A DNA stretch of 64,000 nucleotides, from positions 62,001 to 126,000 of the forward strand of contig JAVSML010025532.1 of NCBI GenBank assembly GCA_038503035.1, in the 5' to 3' direction. The notes below the pieces were generated by a model that saw nothing but the letters and a program-made list of their open reading frames with translations, was not told the DNA's origin and did not search any database. Position numbers and translations under genes: made by a program. Below, piece by piece: positions 45,240 to 55,803 of the stretch. Position 1 is the stretch's first letter. Each line of letters starts with the position of its first letter. This DNA comes from Crocodylus rhombifer (taxonomy: Eukaryota; Chordata; Crocodylia; Crocodylidae).

Positions 45240-45860
45240 CCTATTCAGTGGGCTTTAGCCCTATGCTTTTCTGTTGGGGTGTGCTCCCCTCGTCTTTCCC
45301 CTCCACAGCATGACCCGCAAAGAAGCAGGGGCTGAATCTTTCTGGCACCTGATCCTTGCCCTCCACTGGTGAGGCACGGGTGTGGTATTTCCTGGAGACT
45401 GCCCTCCCACAGAATCCCTGCAGCACCATCCAGCCCCAGCAGGGTGTCATTTTAGGTCATTCCCCCAGACCAGGAACCTCCTCCATCCCCATAGCTCCTA
45501 CCCTGATCCTCCAGGTGTTCGGGGAGCAGCAGATCTTCAGCTGGGTGGTGTTGTTCCTTCAGCTCCCTGCAGCAACTGCCAGCTCTGCTCTCAGGGCCTA
45601 GCCTTATACCCAGACTCCCCCGTATCTCCACCAATCAGGCGGCCTCCTGCCTAACATGAGCCCGCCTGATTGGGCTTGCTTCCACCTGCAGACTGCTTAC
45701 TGCCTGCTCAGACCCCTTAAAGTGGCAGGCGCAACCTGTGCTCTGCCACAGCCTGGTCCTGGCACACCTCATAGTTCACATTTGTTAATAGAAAACTCTG
45801 CTCCAGTTCCCCCTGCCTACCACAGGCCCAGAGCACCCCACAACAAACTTTGAGTCCTTC
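45240..45860 (-). promoter_or_regulatory. Promoter-like segment, possibly an LTR
   Basis: On the minus strand two CCAAT/ATTGG boxes within a perfect 12-bp inverted repeat (45631-45642 and 45662-45673) lie about 25-60 bp upstream of tataaggc (TATA-like, about 45601-45608). That spacing resembles a vertebrate or LTR promoter firing leftwards. No downstream gene is recognised, and no second LTR copy or primer-binding site is seen. Confidence 0.35.
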
Positions 45861-46934
45861 ATACAATAAGAGTACAGTGCTCCACAGGACTGGAGCAGGA
45901 GAGGCAAGGCTGCCACCCGCACCTTGGGCTCCTGGCAGAATATTTGCTGCCCATACCGCCAAGAAACTATGGACTAGGGCATCAGTCTGAAATCAGTTCA
46001 GTGCCCACCTGGCAACAGTAGGAAGCCCACTCACTACTGAACAGGGGAACTGACATCTCTCCATCAACATGGCTGCCTCTTTATCCCAGCTCCTCCCCGG
46101 GCCCCTGCAACCTGCGCTCCTCCTAAACCCAACCAGAACTGTCCCGTGTGCTGCCACCGTTCTCACGTACTGCTCTGTCTACCCAGTTGTATTCACTTTT
46201 CCAGTGAGAACCCTTTCAACATGAGGTGGATACTGACAATATGCATTGCTTCTATTAACAGAAGTTACAAGCAAGTGCCACGAGGAAATATCCCTTTATG
46301 TGCAAGCTAAAACAAATGTCTTCCTAAAAGATATGTCTCTGTGCACCTGTGAAGACTTGAGCGTGTCGGGAAATTCAGTGGTCTGCAGAAGGTGGGAAGT
46401 CAAACTCTGTGATAATAATTTGACTCAAACTATAAACTTTGACTTAAGCTTTGACTTAAATAATTTGTCTTAAAACTAAGCAGGAAGGGCCCTAAATAGT
46501 GTCTTTTAATGGGGCACTCATTGCTCTGCATTCAGTTCTCAGTGAAACAGTTATATATCTGATGTAAAACCAGTTCTGTCAAAGGAGCTACTTATGGATT
46601 TATAATGATTTAGCTGAAGTCAGAAAATAACCACTAGGTTCCCAGAAACAGGTTCCATGTTGGAGGCAGATTGGTACGTATTAATTTTCCATGGAGATGT
46701 GTATGTTGTCTTGTTTTCAAATGTTCTGGCTTCTCTGGTTTTGAATGTCACAGATGCTCAGATAACTGGAAAACTCCCCTCCCCCAGATGCAACTAAATT
46801 CTAGGGAACAGAGCCCAAATTTTCCACATAAGCAATGAAACCCCTGTGCCCTTCCATAGCACCTCCTAATTATCTTGGCTCATCCATCGATGCCTCTAAC
46901 AGACTCTAAATCTCAGAGCCCATTTTGGTAAGCA
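45861..46934. other. Unassigned non-coding sequence
   Basis: No recognised repeat. The 75-codon frame at 46246-46473 has no known domain, and I see no convincing splice-site pair around it. Confidence 0.35.
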
Positions 46935-47052
46935 CAATCACCCTCTGTTTAGAAATGGCCAAACCGAAGAACATACTTACCCAGCATCACGCAGCAAGTC
47001 AGTGGCAGATCTGGGAAATAACCAGGAGTCCTGACTTCCAGTCAGCCTGATT
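46935..47052 (-). mobile_element. MIR-like SINE relic
   Basis: Minus-strand MIR order: tgtttagaaatggccaaacc, ttacccagcatcacgcagc, aagtcagtggcagatctggg, then aaccaggagtcctgacttcc. The worn second half is typical of the family. Confidence 0.65.
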
Positions 47053-48344
47053 TCTAGTGACCATTTCTACTCCTGTACTGCCCAGCAATGGTGTGAAAAT
47101 GTGGCCAGGGGAAGCAGTGACTTCCAGTTGTCTCCATTGTCATCAGTGCAGCTGCTGCTTTTTTTCTGCCCAACCTAAGTCAGCGCCCAGGGTGGCTGCT
47201 CCCATCCTGCCCTTGTTACACCATTCAGGGTATAAATGCTATATAGACCCATACTTGCTGCTCTGCATAGCTTATTATCAAAGATTCCCATTCTGGAAAA
47301 CATCATTTGAAAGGAAGGACAGTTTTGAAACACAACAATCAATAGAAGTAGACCTGAAGCACCACCTTCAGGAAGGAAGGAAGGAAGGAAACAATCAAAT
47401 ATGCACCCATTTTATGCATGCATGTATCTCTGCAATTTTCTTTTATTGCTGTAAATATGTCAAGAGTTGTGAGAGCCACATAACCTCACATGTTAATTTA
47501 CTTGGTTTGGAAACGTGATACAGGGCATAAGAGTGAGAAGGAGCCCTGAGTTCCAGGAGGGTTTGCCTTGCTAAGGAAAGCCACTGCTTTTTAAACCTCA
47601 GATCAAGTGTATGGATGGTTTGGATTTCAGCAGATACACTGAAAACATTTGCCAGTCACAGGATTGGTATCCTAACCCTGTTTCCTGAGGCCCCACCTAT
47701 CCCTTGCGGTACTTCCTTCCCGATAATTTCCAGGGAGATACAGTGCATTATGATGGAAAGTGGACAGGCCTTGCAAATTCTCACCATTATCTGTGAACTG
47801 CCAGCTAAAACATGGCCTCTCTGATACTTGCTCCCGTGCTCTGGCTCTGCGATAGGTCTCAAAATGTCTTTGGAATTTCCTTGTGGACTGCCAGCTGCCC
47901 TTGGACGTCATGGGAACACGATGAAGGACGCTATCTGAAGCCTTCTGGGAGCAGTGCTAGGTATTGTTTAGTGTTTCTAAACCATTAGCCCAAACAAGCC
48001 ATGACCTTTTAAGGAAACAAAGAAATGACCCAAAGAAAGAAAGGTTGGGTTTTGGCAGGTATTCACCAAGTTTGGCCCCTAGCTGGCCTGGCAGAGACAG
48101 CAAATGGTAATTCAGTTGCAAAGAGCTTGCACGTGGACTTTAACGTGGCTGCTTCCGTGTTGCTTTTACGCTCTAAATTCCCCACGGGCATCACTGGATG
48201 CTTTGAAAGGCAGGATCAGACCTTGAAAGAAACACATTTCTTTCTTTTTTTAAAAAATTGTTATTATTTTTACTTTATTCTCATTTATTATTTCTGGCTT
48301 CTTTACTATTCATTCCATCCAGGAAGAGTGCACACCAACGGCAG
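47053..48344. other. Unassigned; (GGAA)n at 47371-47391
   Basis: Five GGAA units at 47371-47391. A 153-codon frame at 47057-47518 (plus) runs through the simple repeat and has no domain, so it is unlikely to be a gene. Confidence 0.4.
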
Positions 48345-48500
48345 ATGTTTCCTTAGCCTAGCAAAGGGTATTATACCCAAAAGTTTGCACAGAAGAATTT
48401 TTCCAACGATTTGAGTTGCTTTAATGAAAGAGATCAGATTTACCCAAAGAACCTTGCCTGCCTATGTCCGTAGACCAACACGGCTACCACCTACACCCCT
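48345..48500 (+). mobile_element. 'gttggtctaataaaagatat' interspersed repeat
   Basis: Plus-strand copy with agcaaagggtattataccc, aaaagtttgcacagaag, tttttccaacgatttgag, aaagagatcagatttaccc, and the downstream tagaccaacacggctaccac. It is the most complete copy of the 3' part in the window. Confidence 0.7.
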
Positions 48501-48854
48501 ACAACATTTCTTAGTTTCTTGTGTGATAGTAGTGCTGAATGAGGCACTTGTCAAAGGAAGCTTCACTCACCAAGTCTAGCCTGTGTGTGTGCGTGTGTAT
48601 GTGTGCGCATGTGTATGTGTATGCCCTACCCTACTGAAGGGAGTGTGTCTGGGGATACTCTTACTGAAACCAATGGCAAATATCCAGTTTCAGCAGGAGT
48701 TCATGCTGGTCTCCAAGCCTATTCAGCCTTTGGTTCTTTTACAGAGACTGCCAGGGATGAAACCAGTAATGATCAGAATGGGCATGTCTTCTCTTGGGAT
48801 CCAGCAAACATAATAGCTTGAAATATCATAACCTATCAGCTGAAATGCCTTAGG
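48501..48854. other. Unassigned with (GT)n-like run
   Basis: A mixed GT/GC dinucleotide run at about 48582-48621. Otherwise nothing recognised. Confidence 0.45.
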
Positions 48855-48925
48855 AAAGCATTGGCGGGGCAAGGTTCTTTGAGTAGATGTGATATCTTTT
48901 ATTAGACCAACTGCATAGCTGGAGA
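48855..48925 (-). mobile_element. 'gttggtctaataaaagatat' repeat fragment
   Basis: The inverse wording ggcaaggttctttgagtag, then tgatatcttttattagacca, marks a minus-strand fragment of the same family, about 350 bp from the plus-strand copy and facing it. Confidence 0.7.
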
Positions 48926-49394
48926 ATGCCATGATGTCCACATTCCCATTTAGGTTAACAGGGAAAGTCCTTCATCCACAATCCTGAAGTTTTCTCAGTG
49001 TAAACCACATAGTGGGACCATTGGCTCATGGCTGGGCATTGGCTGTAGAGCCGTTTAGCACTGCAACACCTGAAGTTTCGGCAAGTGGCACCCATGTGGA
49101 ATCAGAAAAAGCTCCATGTGGTGTGTCCAGGCTCCACGCTTAATGCATGGGGAGACTTAGGCATCTAACGATGGGCCAGACTAGATGAGGAGCCATATCA
49201 GCTGGCCTCTAGGAAATATGGAGGGCAGTGGCAAGACCTATGCTTCATCCCTCTTCCCACCCAAAAGGACTGTTGACACCTGGCTCCAGGCTGGAGGGAG
49301 ACACCTGTCTCAGTTAAGAGCTACCTGCCTGAAATGAGGTGTCTACACCAGATCAGCCTTTTCTCATGAGAAAACAGAGACCCTCAGCTACCTC
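48926..49394. other. Unassigned non-coding sequence
   Basis: Nothing recognised. Confidence 0.4.
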
Positions 49395-49470
49395 CTTATA
49401 TTTGGGAGCCCAGTAGCTAGAGTACCCATCTGAGAGTGGGAGATCTGAAGGTAGGATCAACTCCTTAAAG
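49395..49470 (+). mobile_element. tRNA-like SINE fragment (tentative)
   Basis: gagcccagtagctagagtac resembles a tRNA-type A box, and ggtaggatcaactcc, about 40 bp later, resembles a B box. Diverged. Confidence 0.35.
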
Positions 49471-49884
49471 AAACCCAACATCCTGGTTTCCTGGATCACG
49501 AAAGGGGAAGGGACCAAAGTGGCACTTGCGGAGAGCATGGGGCTTAATTTGTGGCACGCCCACCAAAAAGCTTGGCCCCATCGTCTACCTGTGTACCTGA
49601 ATCCTGCTCTGAAGACGGCATGGTGTTTGAGGCAGACACAAGCACATGGCTCCTTCATGTCAGGACAGTGCCAACACAACTCATCCCCATGGGTATTGTG
49701 AAGTAGAGCTCTCTCAGTCTCTCCTGCTTAAGCTGTTCCACTTTATTTGAATATATACTGGAGCAGAGGTGTGAGCCTAACTCTCCCATATCTCCAATGA
49801 CTGCCTTAGCCATTTGGCTGCTCAACAACTGGGCTCCCAGGGCCGGGCAAAGAACGCACCCAACCAAAAAAAAAAGCTATTCTG

Positions 49885-50915
49885 AGTTGACCCAAAATGC
49901 GTCCAGTCTATCAGGCCGCTGGGTAGTCTGTAGTGAGGCTTTGCCAGTCTCCCTGGTTGATGCAGGTCTATTTTGTATAAACATTGACATCTGCCAGTTT
50001 TGTTCCTCATTTGACATTGACTCAAAAGAAACCATTTAGTCTAATGAAAGCACAAAAGGATCTTCACAAAGCCAGCCTTGAGCGCAAGATGCCACTGGTC
50101 CCATCACCTTCATGACCTGGAGATCCTTTGAGGATCTAGGCTCAAATCTGTTTGCTTCAGAGAAAAGAGCTGAACCACGATCCCCCCACCTCCCACTTAC
50201 AAGGTAGGTGGCTATCGGCGGTGAGCATCTCGCATTCTGGTGCACTTTGCAAAAAAAAATTCAATATTGATTGAGCTAGACAGTGTGCAGGATGACTCTG
50301 TAGCCTAGTGGCTAGCGCCCTGACCTGGCAGCTTGAACACCTGGGCTCTACGTCCAGGCCCGGTGCATATTCAAGTACTTTATACAAGAGGGCACAGATG
50401 CAACAGCTCATACTGGGATACTCTACAGACTGCTCCAAACACTTCCTCCTGTGTGAAAAGCTTTGGTTCAAACCCTCCCTCTGAGCCAGGCACCTGGGTG
50501 CTTCACATTGTAGGTGAGCTTTGGGCTATAGAGTAAAAAAGGAAACTTTTGTCCTGTGAACGTCGTCTCAGATCTCAGAAATAACTGCCTTCTCAGCACC
50601 CCGCCAAATCCTGACCTCGCCTATGCTTTTGCTGCATTGGTTTATGTGGCCAGATGGATTCACCAAATCCATATGACCAGAGCTTAATTTTCTGGTGAGT
50701 CAACTATTCATCAAAACAAAACAAAACAAAATCACCCAGTTCTACTGTACAGTCACTGGTGCATTTTTTACGTGTCTCACTGGCCTAATGAATATGAATT
50801 TAAGGATTTCAGTGTTTATACAAAGTAGACCTGCGTCAGCCAGGGTGACTGAGAAAGCCTCACCACAAACTACCAGCAGCCTGATAGGCTGGACACATTT
50901 TGGGGCTGTGTGATC
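49885..50915. repeat. Inverted copies of an unnamed repeat flanking a SINE
   Basis: The segment 49885-49995 read on the minus strand matches 50803-50915 on the plus strand (gtttatacaaaatagacctg against gtttatacaaagtagacctg; ggcctgatagactggacgca against agcctgataggctggacaca). The two copies face each other around the SINE-like element at 50290. Confidence 0.65.
50290..50545 (+). mobile_element. tRNA-derived SINE-like element
   Basis: tagcctagtgg at 50301-50311 fits an RNA polymerase III A box, and gggctctacgtcc at 50343-50355 sits at B-box distance. The body continues to the tail ggctatagagtaaaaaagg (about 50523-50541). It is consistent with a worn tRNA-derived SINE. It is not a tRNA gene: no cloverleaf-compatible acceptor stem is seen. 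Confidence 0.5.
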
Positions 50916-52794
50916 AGGATAAGTGGGAGTTTAAAAATGCATCTCCCGCATCTCAGGTGAGTGCCTTAGCCATGGAGTAAAATGGGACAGGCACTCATCC
51001 TCTCTGGAAACCCCCTTCCTAGCTCTCGCTCATGTGAGAGGCCTAGTTCTCTAGGTATTTTTGGAGAAGGCTGCTTGACTTCCGGCTTTGTCTCTCTGAT
51101 TTACCAGGGAATGCAACCAGTAAAGACCACATGCAGTAAATAGTGACACTCAGTGGCAAAATGATGTATTGCCTATAATCACAATAATTGTCCCCACTTA
51201 ATTTTTACAGGCCACGCCGCCATCACTTTTTCTACCTCTGCCCTCACCTTTTCTACCCAGGACATATAAAAAGGCCTGGGTAGAAACCCTGAGTTGTATT
51301 TTTAACTGTATTGCTCCCAAATGCACTGTTAAAATGATGCTTTTCCTGGTTCATAAAAACCCCGGCATTGTAGATTTTAAAAAACAAATAAATAATAGCA
51401 TTTTCTACACTTCTGTGTTCTGCCTTTCCTAGCTCTTGTGGGACATTACTCTTACCAAGGATTTCTTTATTTCTGAGAGCTGATGTCTATTTGTATTCTG
51501 CCCCGTCCTGGTTATGCTTCTGGTCACGTTAGGTTGATTGATGGGACTTTGCGATACTGCTCAGAACAGCATTTTTTCCCCCCGTCTGTTCCTCACAAAT
51601 ATGGTTTCTGTTAAGAGCTTTTCAGATTTTGGCTTTGATGGCACTGAGCTTCATCTGAAAGGCTCACATTACCTGTGCCACCAAACATCTTTCTGCACCT
51701 GTTTCATTTATTTCATACCATGTTCTTCACAACCAATTACTATTTGGCTTTGGCAACTACTTAAAAAAAGGCTTTAAGAATACAACAAAACTACAAAATG
51801 TAACTTCCTAGTGAATCAGGTTCAGCTTCCACTTACTTGAGTGAAATCTGGATGATCCCTATAAAAGACGGCAGGTTTACTCTGGATTTACGTCTGTGTA
51901 ACTAGCAGCAAACTCTGGCATACGATGCTTAATGCCTTACATCCCCAATCTGGCCTTGTTAGACCTTATTACCAGGACAAGAAAATCCTGAAATATGAAA
52001 AAAGCCATTCCTGTGTCTACAGACATACAGTCTAGATCCACAGCAGGTGGAAACCGACTTATCTCCTCAAGAGCTGGTCAACCAACCCCTGTTTACGCCC
52101 CCCGAAGATGTGGCCAAGACTGACAGCCCACTGCTATGAATCAGAAAAAAAAGGCTGCATGGGCAAGCAAAGCCTGAAGTCTGGATTTGTAAAGATATTT
52201 AATGCACTGCAAAGCCTAACTGACTTAGGGCTTTACTGAATGTCAGCAGCTCTGAGATAAATGCCCAAGATGCCTGCTCTTACCTGAGGAAATGGGAGGC
52301 TAGACTGCAGTAGCTTAGCCCTTTGGTGGTCATTTACTGTAGGGTAAGAGTGTGCGCTGTTGCAATGGAGGACCTGAGATGCAATAGAGCCTCACTTTCT
52401 TTTATATGGTAACTTGCTCCTGCATTCATAACTTAAGGCTTATTTTTCAAAAGCAACTTCAGCAGTCAGAAGCCGAAGGACATTGAAAGTCAATGGGACA
52501 TAGATAGGTTCCTAAATACTTATGTTTTCCTTGAAAATGGAACTTGGGCTCCTAAATCAGGTATACATTACTACCTTGAGTATAGCAGTACCTAATTACC
52601 CTTAGCTCTGGGCTAAAAAGATAAATCTTTAAGGCAATTCCAACCAAATAATATACTTTTATTGATGCTTCTGTTGTAAACCATTAGAAGGTTACAAGAT
52701 TAGATGAAGACTAAAAGCAACATTCATTTAAAGCCTATGTATTAACAACTATCTCTTTTCTATTGGTATCAGTTGGTCCCACTCTTAACAGATC
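50916..52794. other. Unassigned; ancient repeat relics
   Basis: A minus-strand SINE-like tag at 50940-50975 (ctcaggtgagtgccttagcc). Ancient 'gaaagtcaatgggacat...gggctcctaaatc' repeat words at 52485-52560. No gene. Confidence 0.4.
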
Positions 52795-54020
52795 CTGGGT
52801 GCATCTGCATAAGATTCTTTACTGCGCAGTAGAGCTAATTACTGCGCAGTAGAGCTAATTACTGCATAGTAAGCATCACCATCTATATGTGCTGACCCTT
52901 ACTGTGCAGTAATTTGCTCTACTTGGCAGTTAATTTGCTACCCATAGCAAAGTAGCAAATTAACTGCTGAGTAATTACTGCACAGTATGGTCTGTGTAGC
53001 CAGCCAACCGAGAGCAGTAGGGGGTGGGAAATTGCTCCCTGCCCCTAGGAGCTGCCTGCTGCTGGGGTGGGCTCCACCACAAAGTCCCCCTTCCCTGGCA
53101 GCAGGGAACTCCCAACCCCCACTCTGCAACCTGAGAGATTGTTCCCAGCCCCCGATCTGAGATCACGGAGGTTGGGCAGGAAGCTCCCTTCATGGGGAGA
53201 GTTTCCCACCCAGCCTGGAGCTGGCTGGGACCTGCCCCTGACCGAGACAGTTCCTGGATAGTTCTGGGCTGCATGGGGAAGTTCGTATGTGCATCCTGGA
53301 CCTGGCTGGGGACAGTCCCATTTCGGGCAGTCCCCAGCCAGCTCTGGGCTGCATGTGCAGACTTCTCTGTGCAGCCCAGGGCTGGCTGGGAACTGTCCTG
53401 GTCCTGTCAGATTTTTCCTAGCCCTGTGCCCAGATTGGGTGATCAAGGCATGGGGCTTGGAAAGAGCTGCAGGGGAGAGACAGCTCCCCACTGCCTGTTC
53501 CAATCCACCAGTGGGGCAGCTAGCAGTGAGCCCCCAGCTGAGCAGGGATTCCCATCTGGGAGCTCACTGCTAGCTGCTTCATGGGTGGATCAGGCCACAG
53601 GCCCAGGACTTGCTCCTCCCCCACAGCTCTTTCCAAGCCCTTTGCCCCTGATCAGGGAGCTGGGGCTGGGGGCTCCCTGCTGCCAGGGCAAAGGGGCACT
53701 GTCCCAGCTTAGGCTCCACCACTAGAGTCCACCCTGGCAGCAGGCAGCTCCTGGGGGCAGGAGCAATCTTCCAACCCCCACCAGGAGACAGCTGTCTCCT
53801 GGCCCAATGCTCCCTGCCAGCCCAGGAGCTGGCACCCAGGGGGAGCCTGGAGCTCTCCCTGGTTGCTGCAGGGCTGCAGGGGGCGGAAGCAGACTGCTGC
53901 CTGGAGCAGCAAATCTGCTTCCAAATCCTCACATGTGTAGACGCCTGCCCAGGGTGGGTTTACTTTAGTAAATTATTCTGGATTAAACCCACCCCACAGT
54001 ATTTGAATGTGTAGTCATGC
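52795..54020. mobile_element. GC-rich element with TACTGCGCAGTA palindromes
   Basis: Begins with gggtgcatctgcataag and ends with gtgtagtcatgccccc, loosely inverted. Near the left end are two exact 20-bp tandem units (52819-52838 and 52839-52858), each containing the palindrome TACTGCGCAGTA. They are followed by a perfect 16-bp hairpin (52926-52941 and 52952-52967). The centre is GC-rich. Near the right end ggtgggttta pairs with taaacccacc (about 53955-53990). Frames up to 177 codons on both strands in the GC-rich centre have no domain. Non-autonomous, superfamily unknown. Confidence 0.6.
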
Positions 54021-55222
54021 CCCCTAATAAAGCTCACTAGATTCATGGACATAGAATAAATGAATTTAATATTGGAAGAAAGCATGGAATTATTCAAAAC
54101 CTTTAAGCTCAGGCATATACCTAGATAACAAAAATATCCAGAGTTCTAATAGTATAAAGTTTAGGAAAGATGATACAATCTCCTAGTTCAGGGTATGAAT
54201 CAACATCTTTCTACTAAAGGGCAGGATGGAGCTTCCCCTTATCTCATGGATGCATATTACATAATTTTTTTCTGATTTTCCAAAGTGCTGGGCTAGCTAT
54301 TATTTGAGGCAGAAATTCTTGCAGGCTAATGACTAAGATACTCTGCCTGGAAAAAGAAAAAAAGGAAAGCCTTCTAAAATAAAAAGGAATGTCCCAGACA
54401 GAAGATATTGGGCAAAATAATGCTAGTAAGTAATAAGGAAATAACGGTAAAAATGTTATAGACCAGAGCAGAGAATCCATGTGCAGTGGTGCAGGTCTGC
54501 TGTGCGATGAGTTGCACTCCAGCCAGAGATGAGTGACCCCTTTGACCACCAGTCACTGGCTGCTGTGCTCAAAAGACGCTGCCTCTACGCAAAACCCAGC
54601 AACACTTGCGGTGGGTGAACTTTACGTGTAACAAGTGTGTTTCCCCACTTCTCCCCATGAGTTGGTTGAATCCCTGCTCTCAGTTCCCACATCCACCTTC
54701 TGAATCCTGGCTTGCTCCTGATCCATGGACTAGTCCTGAGTCCCGCTCCTAATCAAGGCCCTACCCACTAGGGATGACTGTCAGTGACCTTGTCTTGGCA
54801 GCCGACAGAAAGGCACATAGCTCAACCTGTGCTTGCATGAGTGGGTCCAGTATCCCAGGAAAAGAATGAATGAGAAGGAAAAACTGGCATTGACCAAAAG
54901 AGACTCTTGACTACATAGATTTCGTGCTACAGTGCCTAATTTTTAAAGGCACCATCCCCAGATTTAGGCACTTGGACTTGCTGTACAGCTCAAGGAGAGA
55001 ATTAAGCACAAGGCAGTATCCCTGTCCACTCAGGGCTCAGAACATGTCATATTTTCCTGAGGGCCAGGACCTACACCTGTTGCTTCAAAGACTGGAGCAG
55101 GACTCATTAAAATGCAGAGGGGAGAGGAGGACTTCAGCGAGACAACTGAGGTATTGAGGTGTAAGGACTTCTCAGGTACAGATTGTTGACCAGGCCTTGT
55201 GTCTATGAGGTATTTAACATAG
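54021..55222. other. Unassigned non-coding sequence
   Basis: Nothing recognised. AT-rich on the left, mixed on the right. Confidence 0.4.
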
Positions 55223-55224
55223 TA

Positions 55225-55801
55225 CAGGCAGTCCTCGGATTTAGGACACAACTGGCTCCTGAAAACTGCGTCTTAAGTCGAAATGTTGTAACTCGGAACT
55301 GATTTTCCCATAGGAACAATGTTATAAATGAGGGATTGGTTCCTGAACCAAGACCCAAAACCCTATTTTCACCAAAAATAACCCAGAATTGTGTACTCAA
55401 TCAACTATGGATGAGTAATATAGCCACATGCACGCATTTGTATTGTAAAGAGCAAGCGCTGATTTGGAAGGACTTCTTTCAGGTGACTTTGCTGGACCTT
55501 TTGAAGGGCTTTTGGTTGGACTTTGTGAAGGGCTCTTGGCTGGAGTCTTCTCAGGAGTTTTGGCTGCAGGTTTTTCCGGAGTCTTGTTTGCTTTCTTAAC
55601 GAAAGTGTCCAAGGAAGTTTGGACAGATGTTCTCCGGGGTGATGAGTGACAGAGTGAACTTGTTTGCTGGTGTGGCATTGCATCAGATCAAGTGTCATAA
55701 AGTCAAAACTGATGTCAGAAAGTCAAAACAGGGTGTCAATTTATAAACGTGGTAAGTGCCGTTCGTTGCAACTCGAAACACCTTAAGTCAAAGACTGCCA
55801 G
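55225..55801 (-). mobile_element. Tigger-like (Tc1/mariner superfamily) non-autonomous element
   Basis: A 577-bp element with inverted ends caggcagtcctcgg (left) and ctggcagtctttg (inverse of the right end). Both subterminal regions carry the 'cttaagtcgaaa...gttgtaactcgg' type wording typical of vertebrate Tigger elements. It is flanked by TA on both sides (55223-55224 and 55802-55803), the target duplication of this superfamily. It keeps a short transposase-related frame but not the catalytic DDE core, so it must have been moved in trans. Confidence 0.8.
55397..55678 (-). pseudogene. Residual reading frame inside the Tigger-like element
   Basis: A 93-codon frame on the minus strand. Residues 20-27 read Q-T-S-L-D-T-F-V, close to a PCNA-interacting box (Q-x-x-L-x-x-aromatic-aromatic, with Val at the last place), followed by K-K. 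Residues 33-74 are a run of T/S-P-x-K units (for example TPEKPAAKTPEKTPAKSP), a basic, disordered tail. The last ~20 residues look like read-through of non-coding DNA. Pogo-type transposases have been reported to carry a C-terminal PCNA-binding motif, so this may be the remnant of such a tail. The DNA-binding and DDE domains are missing. It could also be chance, though the repeated codons argue for an origin in coding sequence. Confidence 0.5.
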
Positions 55802-55803
55802 TA

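Noticed and set aside
46246..46473. 75-codon frame that could be an exon (preceded by a tctattaacag acceptor-like site)
   Set aside because: No matching donor in frame, no recognisable protein, ends in low-complexity Asn/Leu/Asp text.
50301..50355. tRNA gene
   Set aside because: A-box and B-box words are present, but no acceptor stem or anticodon arm folds; better explained as a SINE head.
53045..53932. Frames of 117-177 codons in the 53-kb GC-rich segment
   Set aside because: Open on both strands at once because of GC content; no motif; inside a transposon-like element.
55464..55649. Plus-strand frame rich in Gly and Leu inside the Tigger-like element
   Set aside because: It is the antisense shadow of the T/S-P-x-K repeats on the minus strand.
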